Below the pieces are notes generated by a model. The model was not told the DNA's origin. It saw nothing but the letters and a program-made list of their open reading frames with translations, and made no database searches. The position numbers were made by a program, and so were the translations under genes. This document shows, one piece after another, positions 1 to 9,392 of a DNA stretch of 64,000 nt; position 1 is the first letter of the stretch, and every line of letters begins with the position of its first letter. The stretch comes from Taibaiella sp. (GTDB lineage Bacteria > Bacteroidota > Bacteroidia > Chitinophagales > Chitinophagaceae): the NCBI GenBank assembly GCA_016786705.1, contig JAEUVV010000007.1:209276-273275 (forward strand). The letters are read 5' to 3'.

Positions 1-874
<874 letters not shown>

Positions 875-982
875 CTAATATACTTAAGTTTAAAGTATTT
901 AATATGAATGATATCATAAAACCGGGTGTACATTTTGAGTGCATCCGGATATTTAATTACCACATAGTTTCCCGCTTTTCGG

Positions 983-990
983 TACTTTTG
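983..990 (+). promoter_or_regulatory. -7 promoter box (TACTTTTG) of the oxygenase gene
   Basis: TACTTTTG fits the Bacteroidota -7 consensus TAnnTTTG and lies 25 bases before the ATG at 1016. No convincing TTG is seen at the usual -33 spacing, so this is a partial match. Confidence 0.4.
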
Positions 991-1015
991 TAATGAAAAT
1001 AAACGCTAAGAATAA

Positions 1016-1849
1016 ATGAATAGCCCCTATTCCAGAGTTGAGCTCGCAGCGATCATCTCTAAAAGGCTTACCGAAGAAAAAGAAGCTTTAAAAAATGAAT
1101 TTCAAACCAAAGGCCGGATCAGCACCTGTTATATTGACAACCTGTTCCCGGAATCTATAGCAAAGGCTATTTATAAAGCCTTTCCCAGCGCAGAACAAAT
1201 GGGCGAACACCGTTCCATCAGGGAGTATAAAAAGGTAGCGGCCCAGATGAATCTCTACCACCCGCTTTTAGAGGAAACTATATATGCTTTCCAGCAACCG
1301 GAAGTGGTCGCGGTTTGCGAAGCGATCACCGGCATCCGGGGCATGAGCCCGGATGAACATCTTTACGCCGGCGGCATAAGCCTGATGTCAAAAGGTAATT
1401 TCCTGAACCCCCACCTCGACAATTCTCATGATAACCATCAGGAAAAATACAGGGTGCTCAACCTGCTCTATTATGTTTCCCCGGACTGGAAACTGGAACA
1501 TGGCGGCAACCTGGAACTCTGGGATCAGGGTACGGACAAACCACAACGCACCTTAGTTTCCGCCTTTAACCGCCTCGCTTTAATGGTGACGCACAAGACA
1601 TCCATCCACTCCGTCAGCAAGGTTACCGCGGACGCCAGCAGGTGCTGTGTTTCCAACTATTATTTTTCGCCGACGCCGGTTGCCGCTGAAGATTACTTCC
1701 ATGTAACCAGTTTTTACGGCAGACCTGAGGAACCGGTTAAAAAGATTTTACTGGCGGTAGACAGGAACCTGAGAAATATGGTCAGAAAGATCAGTGGCAA
1801 AAGAGTCGTTCCGACCAAGCATATTTATAAAAAAGACGAAGACCAGTAA
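1016..1849 (+). CDS. 2OG-Fe(II) oxygenase family protein
   Basis: A 277-residue soluble protein with the facial-triad pattern of non-heme iron, 2-oxoglutarate-dependent oxygenases: H133-x-D135 in NPHLDNSHDN, distal H198 in KTSIHSVSKV, and R209 in SRCCVSNYYFSP, placed to bind the 2-oxoglutarate carboxylate. The core between them (LNLLYYVSPDW, GGNLELWD, FNRLALMV) is the expected double-stranded beta-helix and resembles the prolyl-hydroxylase-like branch. The substrate cannot be told from the sequence; relatives hydroxylate proteins, small molecules or glycans. The C-terminal 50 residues are basic (VRKISGKR). The gene stands alone, with its own -7 box and a hairpin overlapping the stop codon. 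Family is clear; role is unknown. Confidence 0.85.
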   Translation: MNSPYSRVELAAIISKRLTEEKEALKNEFQTKGRISTCYIDNLFPESIAKAIYKAFPSAEQMGEHRSIREYKKVAAQMNLYHPLLEETIYAFQQPEVVAVCEAITGIRGMSPDEHLYAGGISLMSKGNFLNPHLDNSHDNHQEKYRVLNLLYYVSPDWKLEHGGNLELWDQGTDKPQRTLVSAFNRLALMVTHKTSIHSVSKVTADASRCCVSNYYFSPTPVAAEDYFHVTSFYGRPEEPVKKILLAVDRNLRNMVRKISGKRVVPTKHIYKKDEDQ

Positions 1850-1860
1850 TCCTACTGGTC
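1841..1860. terminator. Hairpin terminator between convergent genes
   Basis: Eight-base-pair stem (1841-1848 with 1853-1860, GACCAGTA/TACTGGTC) and a four-base loop, followed on the plus strand by TTTATTTATT. It overlaps the stop codon of the oxygenase gene and lies 6 bases past the stop of the opposing DinB gene, so it may serve both. Confidence 0.7.
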
Positions 1861-1865
1861 TTTAT

Positions 1866-2420
1866 TTATTGTGGCATTGCTTTGATCACCTTGTCGATCT
1901 GTGCAAAGTGGCGGGTCTGGTGGTTGACCACCACCCGGAAAGTATCGCCTAAGCGCAGTTTGATCCATTTCGAGATACTGATACTGGTTTTTATTTTTGA
2001 CAAGTCGTAATCTTTAGCGCTGTCCACTAATTCATTTAATGTGACCAACTGCTGTTCAAAATGCGCTAACAGTACACTATCTAAATGACTGTTTAAGGGA
2101 TTCATTTCCCTGAACGTATTCATTTTGTTCAGCTTTTCTTTAGGCAACATTGCTTTTGCGAAATAGTTACCCAGCCAACCTGAACGGAACTGTATATTAG
2201 GCTTAGCCGCTGCGCTCCCCAGTTTGCTCCTGATCTCCGGGATATAAAAATCGTTGTACCTTTTAAGGTGCTCAATGCACTCCAGTACCGACCAACTTTC
2301 TGTTCGTTCGCGCCAGTTCAGGGCTTCATAAGATAATTGGTTCAAATCCCGGGTTTGTTTGATCTGCCGGTCCAGGTCTGTTTTTAATTGCGTCAAAAGG
2401 TGTTCTGTTGCTATTTTCAT
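1866..2420 (-). CDS. DinB-like protein
   Basis: A small helical protein of the DinB/YfiT superfamily, which often binds a metal and includes thiol transferases. The WSVLECIEHLKRYNDFYIPEI segment carries the first His-containing helix and NHQTRHFAQIDKVI the C-terminal His helix. The ATG at 2420 (MKIATEHLL, 184 residues) is preferred over a TTG at 2483, because the extra 21 residues look unrelated to the family and would overlap the upstream gene. It is the last gene of a GNAT - Crp/Fnr - DinB set; pairs of a Crp-like regulator with a DinB protein recur in Bacteroidota. Catalytic activity is unknown. Confidence 0.8.
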   Translation of the reverse strand: MKIATEHLLTQLKTDLDRQIKQTRDLNQLSYEALNWRERTESWSVLECIEHLKRYNDFYIPEIRSKLGSAAAKPNIQFRSGWLGNYFAKAMLPKEKLNKMNTFREMNPLNSHLDSVLLAHFEQQLVTLNELVDSAKDYDLSKIKTSISISKWIKLRLGDTFRVVVNHQTRHFAQIDKVIKAMPQ

Positions 2421-2479
2421 CTGTTGTACTATTTCTCTGCAAAGTTCTGAATAAATATAGGCTAAAAAAATGATTGAGA

Positions 2480-3016
2480 TCAAGACTTTTGCAATCTCGA
2501 TAGTGTTTCCGGGGTCATTCTCAGGTAATTGGCGATATACTTTTGCGGCACCTCCTGGAAAAGCTGCGGGCTACGCGCTAATACTCTTTGATAGCGCAGC
2601 TTAGGCTCCGCTATCAACAGGTCTATTTCTCTTTCCATTTGTTGCAGCACCAGGGCTTCTATAATCATTTTCCATAACTGCTGGCGCTCCGGGCTGCTGC
2701 TCCAGAACCGTTCCATTGCTTCCCGCTCAATAATGCAAACGGTAGTCTGCCGGATCGCTTCAATACTATAGATACTGGCTTTACCACTCAGGTAGGTATC
2801 CAGTGCCGTGATCAGGCTTCCGGCATAACCGAATCTTATCACCTGCTCCATATCCTGCCCCAGGTCACAACTCACCAGCACACTTCCTTCTTTAATAAAA
2901 TAAACTTCTGTAGCGGTAGAGCCGGACCTGAAGATGTAATCGCCGCGTTTAAAAACCCGAACAGTTGGAGCAATACCAAATTCCTCCAACTGTTGAATAA
3001 TAGATTGTGTGTCCAT
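2480..3016 (-). CDS. Crp/Fnr family transcriptional regulator
   Basis: A 178-residue regulator. The N-terminal cyclic-nucleotide-binding-type beta roll (about residues 15-125; FKRGDYIFRSGSTATEVYFIKEGSVLVS, GYAGSLITALDTYLSG) is followed by a dimerisation helix and a short winged-helix region ending VPQKYIANYLRMTPETLSRLQKS, which holds the recognition helix. The end right after the recognition helix is typical of short Bacteroidota Crp-like proteins; it is not a truncation. No Fnr-type iron-sulfur cysteine cluster is present. It follows the GNAT gene by 21 bases and precedes the DinB gene by 59, so it may control its own operon. The ligand is unknown. Confidence 0.88.
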   Translation of the reverse strand: MDTQSIIQQLEEFGIAPTVRVFKRGDYIFRSGSTATEVYFIKEGSVLVSCDLGQDMEQVIRFGYAGSLITALDTYLSGKASIYSIEAIRQTTVCIIEREAMERFWSSSPERQQLWKMIIEALVLQQMEREIDLLIAEPKLRYQRVLARSPQLFQEVPQKYIANYLRMTPETLSRLQKS

Positions 3017-3037
3017 TTATTTTTAAAAGGTGCTTAT

Positions 3038-3325
3038 TTAAAACAAAACATCCTTAAGGTCTTCGTTTTTATCAAAGACGCTTTTGGCAAAGGGACAAAG
3101 GGGCATAATACGGATACCTTTTTCACGGGCAAACTCAACTGCTGCCAGGACCATTGCCTTGCCTACTCCTTTACCGCCAAAATCCGGATCTACATCTGTA
3201 TGATCAATAATGATCTTATCATCTCCGGCCCAGGTATAAGTCATTTCCCCGGCCTTTGTTTCGCCTTCAAATGCTTCAAATGCGCCTTTCGCGCCTGATC
3301 CTACTTGGGTAACTTCTATGCTCAT
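3038..3325 (-). CDS. GNAT family N-acetyltransferase, YjdJ/COG2388 type
   Basis: A 95-residue mini-GNAT. The acetyl-CoA pyrophosphate loop is seen in DVDPDFGGKGVGKAMVLAAVEFARE (G-K-G-V-G-K), and the family ending IMPLCPFAKSVFDKNED follows. This is the short YjdJ-like group, which lacks the N-terminal part of full GNATs. The ATG at 3325 (MSIEVTQV) is preferred over an upstream start at 3364, which would add 13 residues unlike the family. It is the first gene of the probable operon with the Crp/Fnr and DinB genes. The acetyl acceptor is not known. Confidence 0.85.
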   Translation of the reverse strand: MSIEVTQVGSGAKGAFEAFEGETKAGEMTYTWAGDDKIIIDHTDVDPDFGGKGVGKAMVLAAVEFAREKGIRIMPLCPFAKSVFDKNEDLKDVLF

Positions 3326-3639
3326 GCTTCTTGTTTTTAGGGTTAGTGATACATATGAAAGCATTAAAAGTAGGTAATAATCAGAGATAAATAACGGATT
3401 CCCTAGCTAATTAAACGCTAAAATCCTTTGCCTCAAAAGGAATCCACTTAAGGTTCATTTACCCGGGAAAACTTGAGGACATAACGATCCGATTCCTGCT
3501 GCGGCACTTCAATATCAGAGGTCGCAGTTTGCGCATGACTTAGTCCAATAGGGTAACAACACGGTATAAAAACAAAAAGAGAATTCCAAAGCTTCTTCTT
3601 AAAAGGTAACCAGGGAACAAAAGTATTTTTGTAAAAAAA
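3326..3639. other. Intergenic stretch without a supported gene
   Basis: About 310 bases between the GNAT start and the terminator of the next gene. A 77-codon open frame on the minus strand (3448-3681) starts at GTG inside the terminator stem-loop region, has no ribosome-binding site and reads like non-coding sequence, so it is not called. Nothing else is seen apart from the likely promoter area of the GNAT operon near 3330-3430. Confidence 0.6.
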
Positions 3640-3662
3640 ATCGCAGCTCTTATGGCTGCGAT
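3640..3662 (-). terminator. Rho-independent terminator of the lipoprotein gene
   Basis: Eight-base-pair stem ATCGCAGC/GCTGCGAT (3640-3647 with 3655-3662), a seven-base loop, and a T-rich tail on the minus strand (A-run at 3632-3640 on the plus strand). It lies 25 bases past the stop codon of the gene at 3687-4106. Confidence 0.85.
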
Positions 3663-3686
3663 CTGTCAAAAAAATAATCACCGGGC

Positions 3687-4106
3687 TTACTCTTTTACTA
3701 AAAAATAATTAGTGCCACCGTCAAAGATCCTGCTGTCCAACATTAAGGTATCATTGTTGAAATCGACATAATGAGACAGGTATCCTAAAGAAGGTTTCCC
3801 TGCAAAACGCAAAGTATAACGCGTATCGTTATCTTCTTTTTCAAAACAGAATTTACCTCTATGCACCAGATCATTGTCAAAACGCAGACTTACTCTTTTT
3901 GCATCAAACTCCATTCGGTTAAACATTGGAGGAGTGGTTGTATCTATAGTCCAACCGTTATCGTGGTCAAAGGCAACAACCTTCCATTTACCTTTCAGGT
4001 AGGAAAGCTCCTCCGGCATTGCCGTACTTTTGAAGGTATGCTTTTTATTACAGGCTACTGACATCGTAATGAATGACAGTATAAAAAGAAAGTTAATCCA
4101 TTTCAT
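3687..4106 (-). CDS. Small lipoprotein, lipocalin-like
   Basis: A 139-residue protein with a lipoprotein signal peptide (MKWINFLFILSFITMSVAC; lipobox VAC), so it should be anchored to a membrane facing the periplasm or surface. The mature part opens with LSYLKGKWKVVAFDHDNGW and continues as alternating strands (RMEFDAKRVSLRF, RYTLRFAG, NDTLML). The G-x-W near the start and the small beta-barrel size suggest a lipocalin-like fold, but this is inference. The ATG at 4106 is chosen over an upstream start at 4115, because the signal peptide begins there. No specific function can be named. Confidence 0.7.
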   Translation of the reverse strand: MKWINFLFILSFITMSVACNKKHTFKSTAMPEELSYLKGKWKVVAFDHDNGWTIDTTTPPMFNRMEFDAKRVSLRFDNDLVHRGKFCFEKEDNDTRYTLRFAGKPSLGYLSHYVDFNNDTLMLDSRIFDGGTNYFLVKE

Positions 4107-4177
4107 GGCAATCAAAAAAATTCAGGGTTCCTGTAAAAATAATATTTTGATTCCATATTTACCATACACCTTCTTTA

Positions 4178-4633
4178 CTACTCGCTGTCGTACACTTTAC
4201 GCTTGAAAATGTATCGGGTAATAAAAATGCCTTTACCATCCTTTTCGCCGGCATCAGACTCTACGCCTGCTGCTATATGAGATAGTTCCCAACCTTCTTT
4301 TCCCAGTTCGTTCATTTTGGTTTGGATAATCGCGTCATTAGAAGCTATATTTTGAAAATTAATCCCCACAGCACTATAAAAATTCAAAAGTCTTGTTTCA
4401 CCGAAGTTATCGATCTTGGCTTCCTTACGTCCACCTTTAAGATTAGAGGAGCTGCCATTTGTGCGGTCCGCACTGATCAGGTTAGCTTCTTCTTTATTTT
4501 CCACCATTATAGAACGCCCGATTCCCATGGGTACAATAGACTCTACAGAAGTCAATACTTTATATTCCACTCTTTGAGCAAGTACTGCAAAACCGCTCAT
4601 AACAAAAACTGCCGCTAAGGTTACTTTTTTCAT
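4178..4633 (-). CDS. Secreted protein with DUF4177-like region
   Basis: A 151-residue protein with a Sec signal peptide (MKKVTLAAVFVMSGFAVLAQ, cleavage after AQ or LA). The mature sequence starts VEYKVLTSVES and ends LNELGKEGWELSHIAAG ... ITRYIFKRKV, the pattern of the small DUF4177 family (WEYKV ... LNELGKEGWEL ... FKR), with an insertion of about 60 residues in the middle. It likely sits in the periplasm. It follows the atpA terminator and appears to be its own unit. Function is unknown. Confidence 0.68.
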   Translation of the reverse strand: MKKVTLAAVFVMSGFAVLAQRVEYKVLTSVESIVPMGIGRSIMVENKEEANLISADRTNGSSSNLKGGRKEAKIDNFGETRLLNFYSAVGINFQNIASNDAIIQTKMNELGKEGWELSHIAAGVESDAGEKDGKGIFITRYIFKRKVYDSE

Positions 4634-4747
4634 AAAAAATTTAATTGTGTTGAAAGATTATATAATGCCTTTGACTGGAATCTTATTGAAAAGTTAAACG
4701 GGTGATTATGATTTATTTTGATCGGCACTATAATAATGGCCTTTCAC

Positions 4748-4776
4748 AAAAAAATCCGCACCTTTTCAGATGCGGA
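4748..4776 (-). terminator. Terminator directly after atpA
   Basis: Stem TCCGCA/TGCGGA (4755-4760 with 4771-4776) and a seven-T run on the minus strand (A-run at 4748-4754). It lies 20 bases past the atpA stop. It shows that the operon ends at atpA. Confidence 0.85.
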
Positions 4777-4796
4777 CTACTTATTTATTGATTAAA

Positions 4797-6377
4797 TTAT
4801 CCCTGGAATTGAGGAATCAAACCTTTAGCTAAATCAACCATTGCTTTGATACCATCTTCAGGTAAGTTACCTTTTTTGAATTCAGCTAAAACATTTGGTA
4901 ATTTGCTTTGCATTTCGATCATGAACTGATCTTCAAAAGCTTTCATATGTTTAACCGGAACATCTCTTAAAAGGTTGTTGGTACCTAAATAGATAATCGC
5001 AACTTGCTTTTCTACAGAATACGGGCTGAACTGTGCTTGTTTCAGGATTTCCACGTTACGCGCACCTTTATCAATTACTGTTTTAGTAGCCGCATCCAGG
5101 TCACCACCGAATTTAGAGAACGCTTCCATCTCGCGGTAAAGCGCCTGGTCTAATTTCAAGGTACCGGCAACTTTTTTCATGGATTTAATCTGCGCAGAAC
5201 CACCTACACGGCTTACAGAGATACCAACGTTGATTGCCGGGCGGATACCGGATAAGAACAGGTTAGTTTCCAGGAAGATCTGGCCATCAGTGATGGAGAT
5301 CACATTGGTTGGGATATAAGCAGATACGTCACCAGCTTGTGTTTCGATGATCGGTAATGCGGTTAATGAACCACCACCTTTCACTAAATGCTTGATAGAC
5401 TCCGGAAGATCGTTCATGTTTTTAACGATGTTATCATCATTAATTACTTTCGCAGCTCTTTCCAGTAAACGGGAGTGCAGGTAGAATACGTCACCAGGAT
5501 AAGCCTCACGACCCGGCGGACGACGTAACAACAAAGACACCTCACGGTAAGCCACCGCTTGTTTAGATAAATCATCATAAACAACTAATGCAGGACGACC
5601 AGTATCGCGGAAGAACTCTCCAATGGCAGCCCCCGCAAACGGAGCGTAGAACTGGAGTGGAGCCGGATCAGCTGCTGTTGCAGATACGATAGTCGTATAA
5701 GCCATAGCACCGTTCTCTTCCAGTACTTTCATTACAGTAGCTACAGTAGACGCTTTCTGACCGATCGCAACGTAGATACAATAAACCGGTTTACCAGCCT
5801 CGTAGAATTCTTTTTGGTTGATAATAGTATCCAGGCAGATTGCTGTTTTACCAGTCTGACGGTCACCAATTACCAATTCACGTTGACCACGACCGATCGG
5901 AATCATTGCATCCACAGCTTTCAAACCTGTTTGCAGCGGCTCTTTTACCGGCTCACGGAACAATACCCCAGGAGCTTTACGCTCGATCGGCATTTCATAT
6001 AATTCACCTTTCAACGGGCCTTTACCATCGATAGGCTCACCTAAAGTATTTACCACACGGCCAATCATACCTTCACCCACTTTAATAGATGCGATACTAC
6101 CGGTACGACGTACTTTAGATCCTTCTTTGATTTTATCACTTTCACCCATCAATACCACACCCACATTGTCTTCTTCCAGGTTCAATGCGATAGCTTTAGT
6201 ACCATCTTCAAATTCAACCAATTCACCCTGGCGTACACTACCAAGACCATAAACACGTGCAATACCATCACCAATTTGTAATACGGTACCCACTTCTTCA
6301 AGATCTGCAGAGCTATTAAAGTTGCTCAATTGTTGGCGTAAAATCGCCGATATTTCATCCGGTTTAATCTCAACCAT
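4797..6377 (-). CDS. atpA: F1F0 ATP synthase, alpha subunit
   Basis: The 526-residue alpha subunit of the F1 head. It forms the alpha3-beta3 hexamer with the beta subunit and binds non-catalytic nucleotide. Visible are the beta-barrel N-domain ([18 protein letters not shown]), the P-loop GDRQTGKT at 171-178, the Walker B strand [18 protein letters not shown], and the [25 protein letters not shown] segment. The arginine-finger region [11 protein letters not shown] is intact. The length is standard. It is the last gene of atpBEFHA. The gamma gene, which usually follows alpha in this phylum, is replaced by a terminator. Confidence 0.98.
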   Translation of the reverse strand: MVEIKPDEISAILRQQLSNFNSSADLEEVGTVLQIGDGIARVYGLGSVRQGELVEFEDGTKAIALNLEEDNVGVVLMGESDKIKEGSKVRRTGSIASIKVGEGMIGRVVNTLGEPIDGKGPLKGELYEMPIERKAPGVLFREPVKEPLQTGLKAVDAMIPIGRGQRELVIGDRQTGKTAICLDTIINQKEFYEAGKPVYCIYVAIGQKASTVATVMKVLEENGAMAYTTIVSATAADPAPLQFYAPFAGAAIGEFFRDTGRPALVVYDDLSKQAVAYREVSLLLRRPPGREAYPGDVFYLHSRLLERAAKVINDDNIVKNMNDLPESIKHLVKGGGSLTALPIIETQAGDVSAYIPTNVISITDGQIFLETNLFLSGIRPAINVGISVSRVGGSAQIKSMKKVAGTLKLDQALYREMEAFSKFGGDLDAATKTVIDKGARNVEILKQAQFSPYSVEKQVAIIYLGTNNLLRDVPVKHMKAFEDQFMIEMQSKLPNVLAEFKKGNLPEDGIKAMVDLAKGLIPQFQG

Positions 6378-6429
6378 TGTTATAGAAATTTATGAATGAT
6401 TTAATTTATTATCAATTTTTGTGCAGGGA

Positions 6430-6990
6430 TTAAATATCCGCTACGAAAATATTTTTTGTGAACTGGTTCCTGATGTCGGTAAGGTCTCTTGAAATACTCA
6501 TATCAAAATACTTATCACCAACCTGTAATTTAAACCCGCCGATGATACTTGGATCAACAACCGGTTGTGGAATTACATTGTCATTGTTCAATTCTTTTTT
6601 AACCTTAGCCAGTAATACATTCAAGGTAGCTTCATCAAGGGGATAAGCAGTTGTGATCTGTACAGTCTGAACATTGTTCAGCGCCTGGTATTGTGCTTCA
6701 AAAGCTTTAGTCATTTCGAGCAGGTTAGCTTCCCTGCCTTTTTTCACCAATAAAGTGATGAAAGCAGTAGTAGCTGCGCTGATCTTACCTTCAAAAATAG
6801 CATTTAAAACACTAACCTTTTTATCTGCTTTTATTAAAGGGCTTTGTAAAAACAAATTCAGCTCGCGGGATTCCTGTACTGCGGTCTCAATTGTTTTCAT
6901 ATCACTCAATACCACATCAACATTGTTTTGTTCCTTAGCAAGGTCTAACAATGATTTTGCGTATCTGGCAGCGAGACGAGGATTGGGCAT
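6430..6990 (-). CDS. atpH: F1F0 ATP synthase, delta subunit
   Basis: The 186-residue delta (OSCP-like) subunit, which ties the top of F1 to the b-subunit stalk. It has the N-terminal helical domain (RLAARYAKSLLDLAKEQNNVDVVLSDM) and the C-terminal signature PSIIGGFKLQVGDKYFDMSISRDL, with the GG motif typical of the family. It lies between atpF (27 bases upstream) and atpA (52 bases downstream) in the usual order. Confidence 0.96.
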   Translation of the reverse strand: MPNPRLAARYAKSLLDLAKEQNNVDVVLSDMKTIETAVQESRELNLFLQSPLIKADKKVSVLNAIFEGKISAATTAFITLLVKKGREANLLEMTKAFEAQYQALNNVQTVQITTAYPLDEATLNVLLAKVKKELNNDNVIPQPVVDPSIIGGFKLQVGDKYFDMSISRDLTDIRNQFTKNIFVADI

Positions 6991-7017
6991 TTATAAAAAA
7001 TTATACGAGTTCTACAA

Positions 7018-7512
7018 TTAGTTCAACTTAATTTCATTTGCAAGCATATTGATGTACTCAGATTGTGCCTGAGCAGGGTCTAATTGCTTACGTAAAACTT
7101 TCTCAGCTACAGCTACCGCCATATTACCGATCTCGTTTTTCACTTCAGTCAATGCGGCATTCTTTTTGTTGTCGATTTGAACGCGGGCATCTTCCATGAT
7201 CTTTGCAGCCTCAACTTTAGCTTGTGCTTTAGCCTCGTTGATAATTTTGTCTTTAGCCTCTTTCGCTTCTTTCAGCATTAAAGAACGCTCTTCACGAGCT
7301 TCTTGTAATAAACGCTCATTTTCAGCTTTCATTTCAGCCATTTCCAATTTTACCTTCTCAGCAGAAGCGATAGAGCTGGCAATACCAGTTTCACGCTCGC
7401 TTAACATATTAAGGATAGGCTTCCATGCAAACTTCTTAAGAATAAAAAGAACGATCAGGAATGCTACTAATGTCCAGAAAAACAGACCTAAAGCCGGGGT
7501 TATTAAATGCAT
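7018..7512 (-). CDS. atpF: F1F0 ATP synthase, b subunit
   Basis: The 164-residue b subunit of the peripheral stalk. It has one N-terminal membrane helix (about residues 7-27, ALGLFFWTLVAFLIVLFIL), then a long charged coiled coil rich in Glu, Lys and Ala (residues 35-150), and ends in the delta-binding region. It has no b' partner gene, so the stalk should be a homodimer. It starts at the ATG at 7512, 121 bases after the atpE stop. That gap holds a hairpin. Confidence 0.96.
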   Translation of the reverse strand: MHLITPALGLFFWTLVAFLIVLFILKKFAWKPILNMLSERETGIASSIASAEKVKLEMAEMKAENERLLQEAREERSLMLKEAKEAKDKIINEAKAQAKVEAAKIMEDARVQIDNKKNAALTEVKNEIGNMAVAVAEKVLRKQLDPAQAQSEYINMLANEIKLN

Positions 7513-7568
7513 ATAATTAAACTTAAAAAAATTCTTGGGTTAAATTCAGTTCACTTAATGGGTTTAAA

Positions 7569-7599
7569 TTACGCCCTTTGCCCTGTGCATCGGGCGTAA
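7569..7599 (-). promoter_or_regulatory. Hairpin between atpE and atpF
   Basis: Eight-base-pair perfect stem TTACGCCC/GGGCGTAA (7569-7576 with 7592-7599) and a 15-base loop in the longest gap of the operon, with no U-run behind it. It therefore looks less like a terminator than an mRNA stability or processing element. That would suit atpE, whose product is needed in ring amounts. This role is inferred. Confidence 0.45.
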
Positions 7600-7633
7600 C
7601 TTAATGATTTGTGTGTCTTATTGACGGTAATGA

Positions 7634-7894
<261 letters not shown>

Positions 7895-7928
7895 TTAAGT
7901 GATTAAAAAACTTGTTTATTATAATTAA

Positions 7929-9143
7929 TTAGTGCTTAATACCTTCTGAAATTACAGCCTCCGCCATAACGTTCGTTGATGTACTGGCATGAATATCGTC
8001 TGTGCCATGCCCGTGATCATGCTCATGATGCTCTTCTACAGCCTGTCCGATAAATACAGCGGTAAGGTTGGTGAAGATAAACGCCTGGATCGCCGCTACC
8101 AATAACTCCAGGCAGAACATGAAGATAGAGAAAGCAATTGAAACCGGTGCAAAACCCCATCCAGCCGCTTCATTCATCGCGCCGAAGATGAAGATCATAG
8201 AGATGACACTTAAGATAATAATGTGACCGGCCAGGATATTGGCGAACAAACGTATTGTAAGTGCGATCGGCTTAATGAACAGGGAGATGATCTCGATAAT
8301 AGTCAATAATATATTAGCCGGGAAAGGAACACCTGGCGGGTTGAATAAGTGACCCCAGAAGTGTTTATTGGCACTGAATAAAATTACGATGAAAGATACC
8401 AGGGCTAATGCTGCTGTTACTGCTATATTACCGGTAAAGTTAGCGCCGGAAGGGATCAGGCCTAAAAGGTTGTTGACCCAGATAAAGAAGAAGACAGTAA
8501 GCAATAATGGCATGAAGCGCATATACTTATGACCCAAATTAGGCTTAGCTACCTCATCTCTTACAAATATGATAATCGGTTCAATAGCATTTTGCATACC
8601 GGACGGAGCGGTCATCGCGCCTTTGGTCTTGTATTTTTTAGCTACACTTAAGAATAAAGCCAACATGATAACTACAGACAATATCATGGAGAATACATTC
8701 TTGGTAATAGAAAAATCTTTAATAGCGGCACCGTCTACAGAAACGATCTTACCTTTATTAGCTTCTAAGGCTTTCACCTGCTCTTCTGAAGCGCCTGCAG
8801 CCTGCTGCTCGTGGATATAGTGATCAGTAACCAATTGGTAGCCATCTTCGGTTGTGCTGTGACCGTGGTCCAGTTTTGAAGACATGAAAACGCTCATGCC
8901 CTTTTCAGGGTGAAACAGGATAACCGGTAAAGGCATAGATACCGGGTGTTTTTCACCGTCGCTGCCGGTATAATCTAAAACGTGCCAATCATAAGAATCG
9001 CCGATGTGACCAAAAATAATTTCTTTGATATCCAACTTCTCCTTTCCATGCTCTTCAGCCGCTTCATTACCTGTTGCAAACGCGGTTAAACCACTGAACA
9101 TCAATAAAATAGCAACAAAAAATAGTTTAGATTTTCTTAACAC
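7929..9143 (-). CDS. atpB: F1F0 ATP synthase, a subunit (GTG start)
   Basis: The stator a subunit, 404 residues from the GTG at 9143. The open frame extends upstream to 9233, but that extra part overlaps the -7 box, so the transcript cannot contain it. A signal peptide follows the start (LRKSKLFFVAILLMFSGLTAFATG), then about 120 periplasmic residues typical of Bacteroidota a subunits, then the membrane helices. The essential arginine is in ALTIRLFANILAGH, and the last helices (AAIQAFIFTNLTAVFIGQAV) form the proton half channels. The tail EEHHEHDHGHG is His-rich. It is the first gene of the operon; no atpI lies upstream. Confidence 0.95.
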   Translation of the reverse strand: MLRKSKLFFVAILLMFSGLTAFATGNEAAEEHGKEKLDIKEIIFGHIGDSYDWHVLDYTGSDGEKHPVSMPLPVILFHPEKGMSVFMSSKLDHGHSTTEDGYQLVTDHYIHEQQAAGASEEQVKALEANKGKIVSVDGAAIKDFSITKNVFSMILSVVIMLALFLSVAKKYKTKGAMTAPSGMQNAIEPIIIFVRDEVAKPNLGHKYMRFMPLLLTVFFFIWVNNLLGLIPSGANFTGNIAVTAALALVSFIVILFSANKHFWGHLFNPPGVPFPANILLTIIEIISLFIKPIALTIRLFANILAGHIIILSVISMIFIFGAMNEAAGWGFAPVSIAFSIFMFCLELLVAAIQAFIFTNLTAVFIGQAVEEHHEHDHGHGTDDIHASTSTNVMAEAVISEGIKH

Positions 9144-9160
9144 AATTTCCAAATTTTGTG

Positions 9161-9189
9161 CAAAGATAGTGCATTTGGTTTCAAAACAA
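9161..9189 (-). promoter_or_regulatory. Promoter of the atpBEFHA operon
   Basis: On the minus strand, TTG (9187-9189), an 18-base spacer and TATCTTTG (9161-9168) fit the Bacteroidota pattern TTG-N17-23-TAnnTTTG. Transcription would start near 9155, leaving a leader of about a dozen bases with GGAAATT before the GTG start at 9143. This site decides the atpB start. Confidence 0.8.
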
Positions 9190-9392
9190 TAATTATCTAA
9201 AAAAAATATTGCATTGAATTTTATATTATACATTACAATAACATTATTAAATAATTAATGATAAAATAAGTCAAATTCATATTTAAAAACAAAATAGTCT
9301 GACTAATTTGCGGTTCTTTGTATTTAAGGATAAGCCGCTTGCTTGCACTTTTTACTAAATGACATTATATTTATGCCCTGATTTTTTGTTCC

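Noticed and set aside
3448..3681. 77-codon open frame on the minus strand
   Set aside because: It starts at GTG next to a terminator, runs through that terminator and has no family resemblance or ribosome-binding site.
9144..9233. N-terminal extension of atpB
   Set aside because: It contains the promoter -7 box; the transcript starts after it, and the signal peptide begins at the GTG at 9143.
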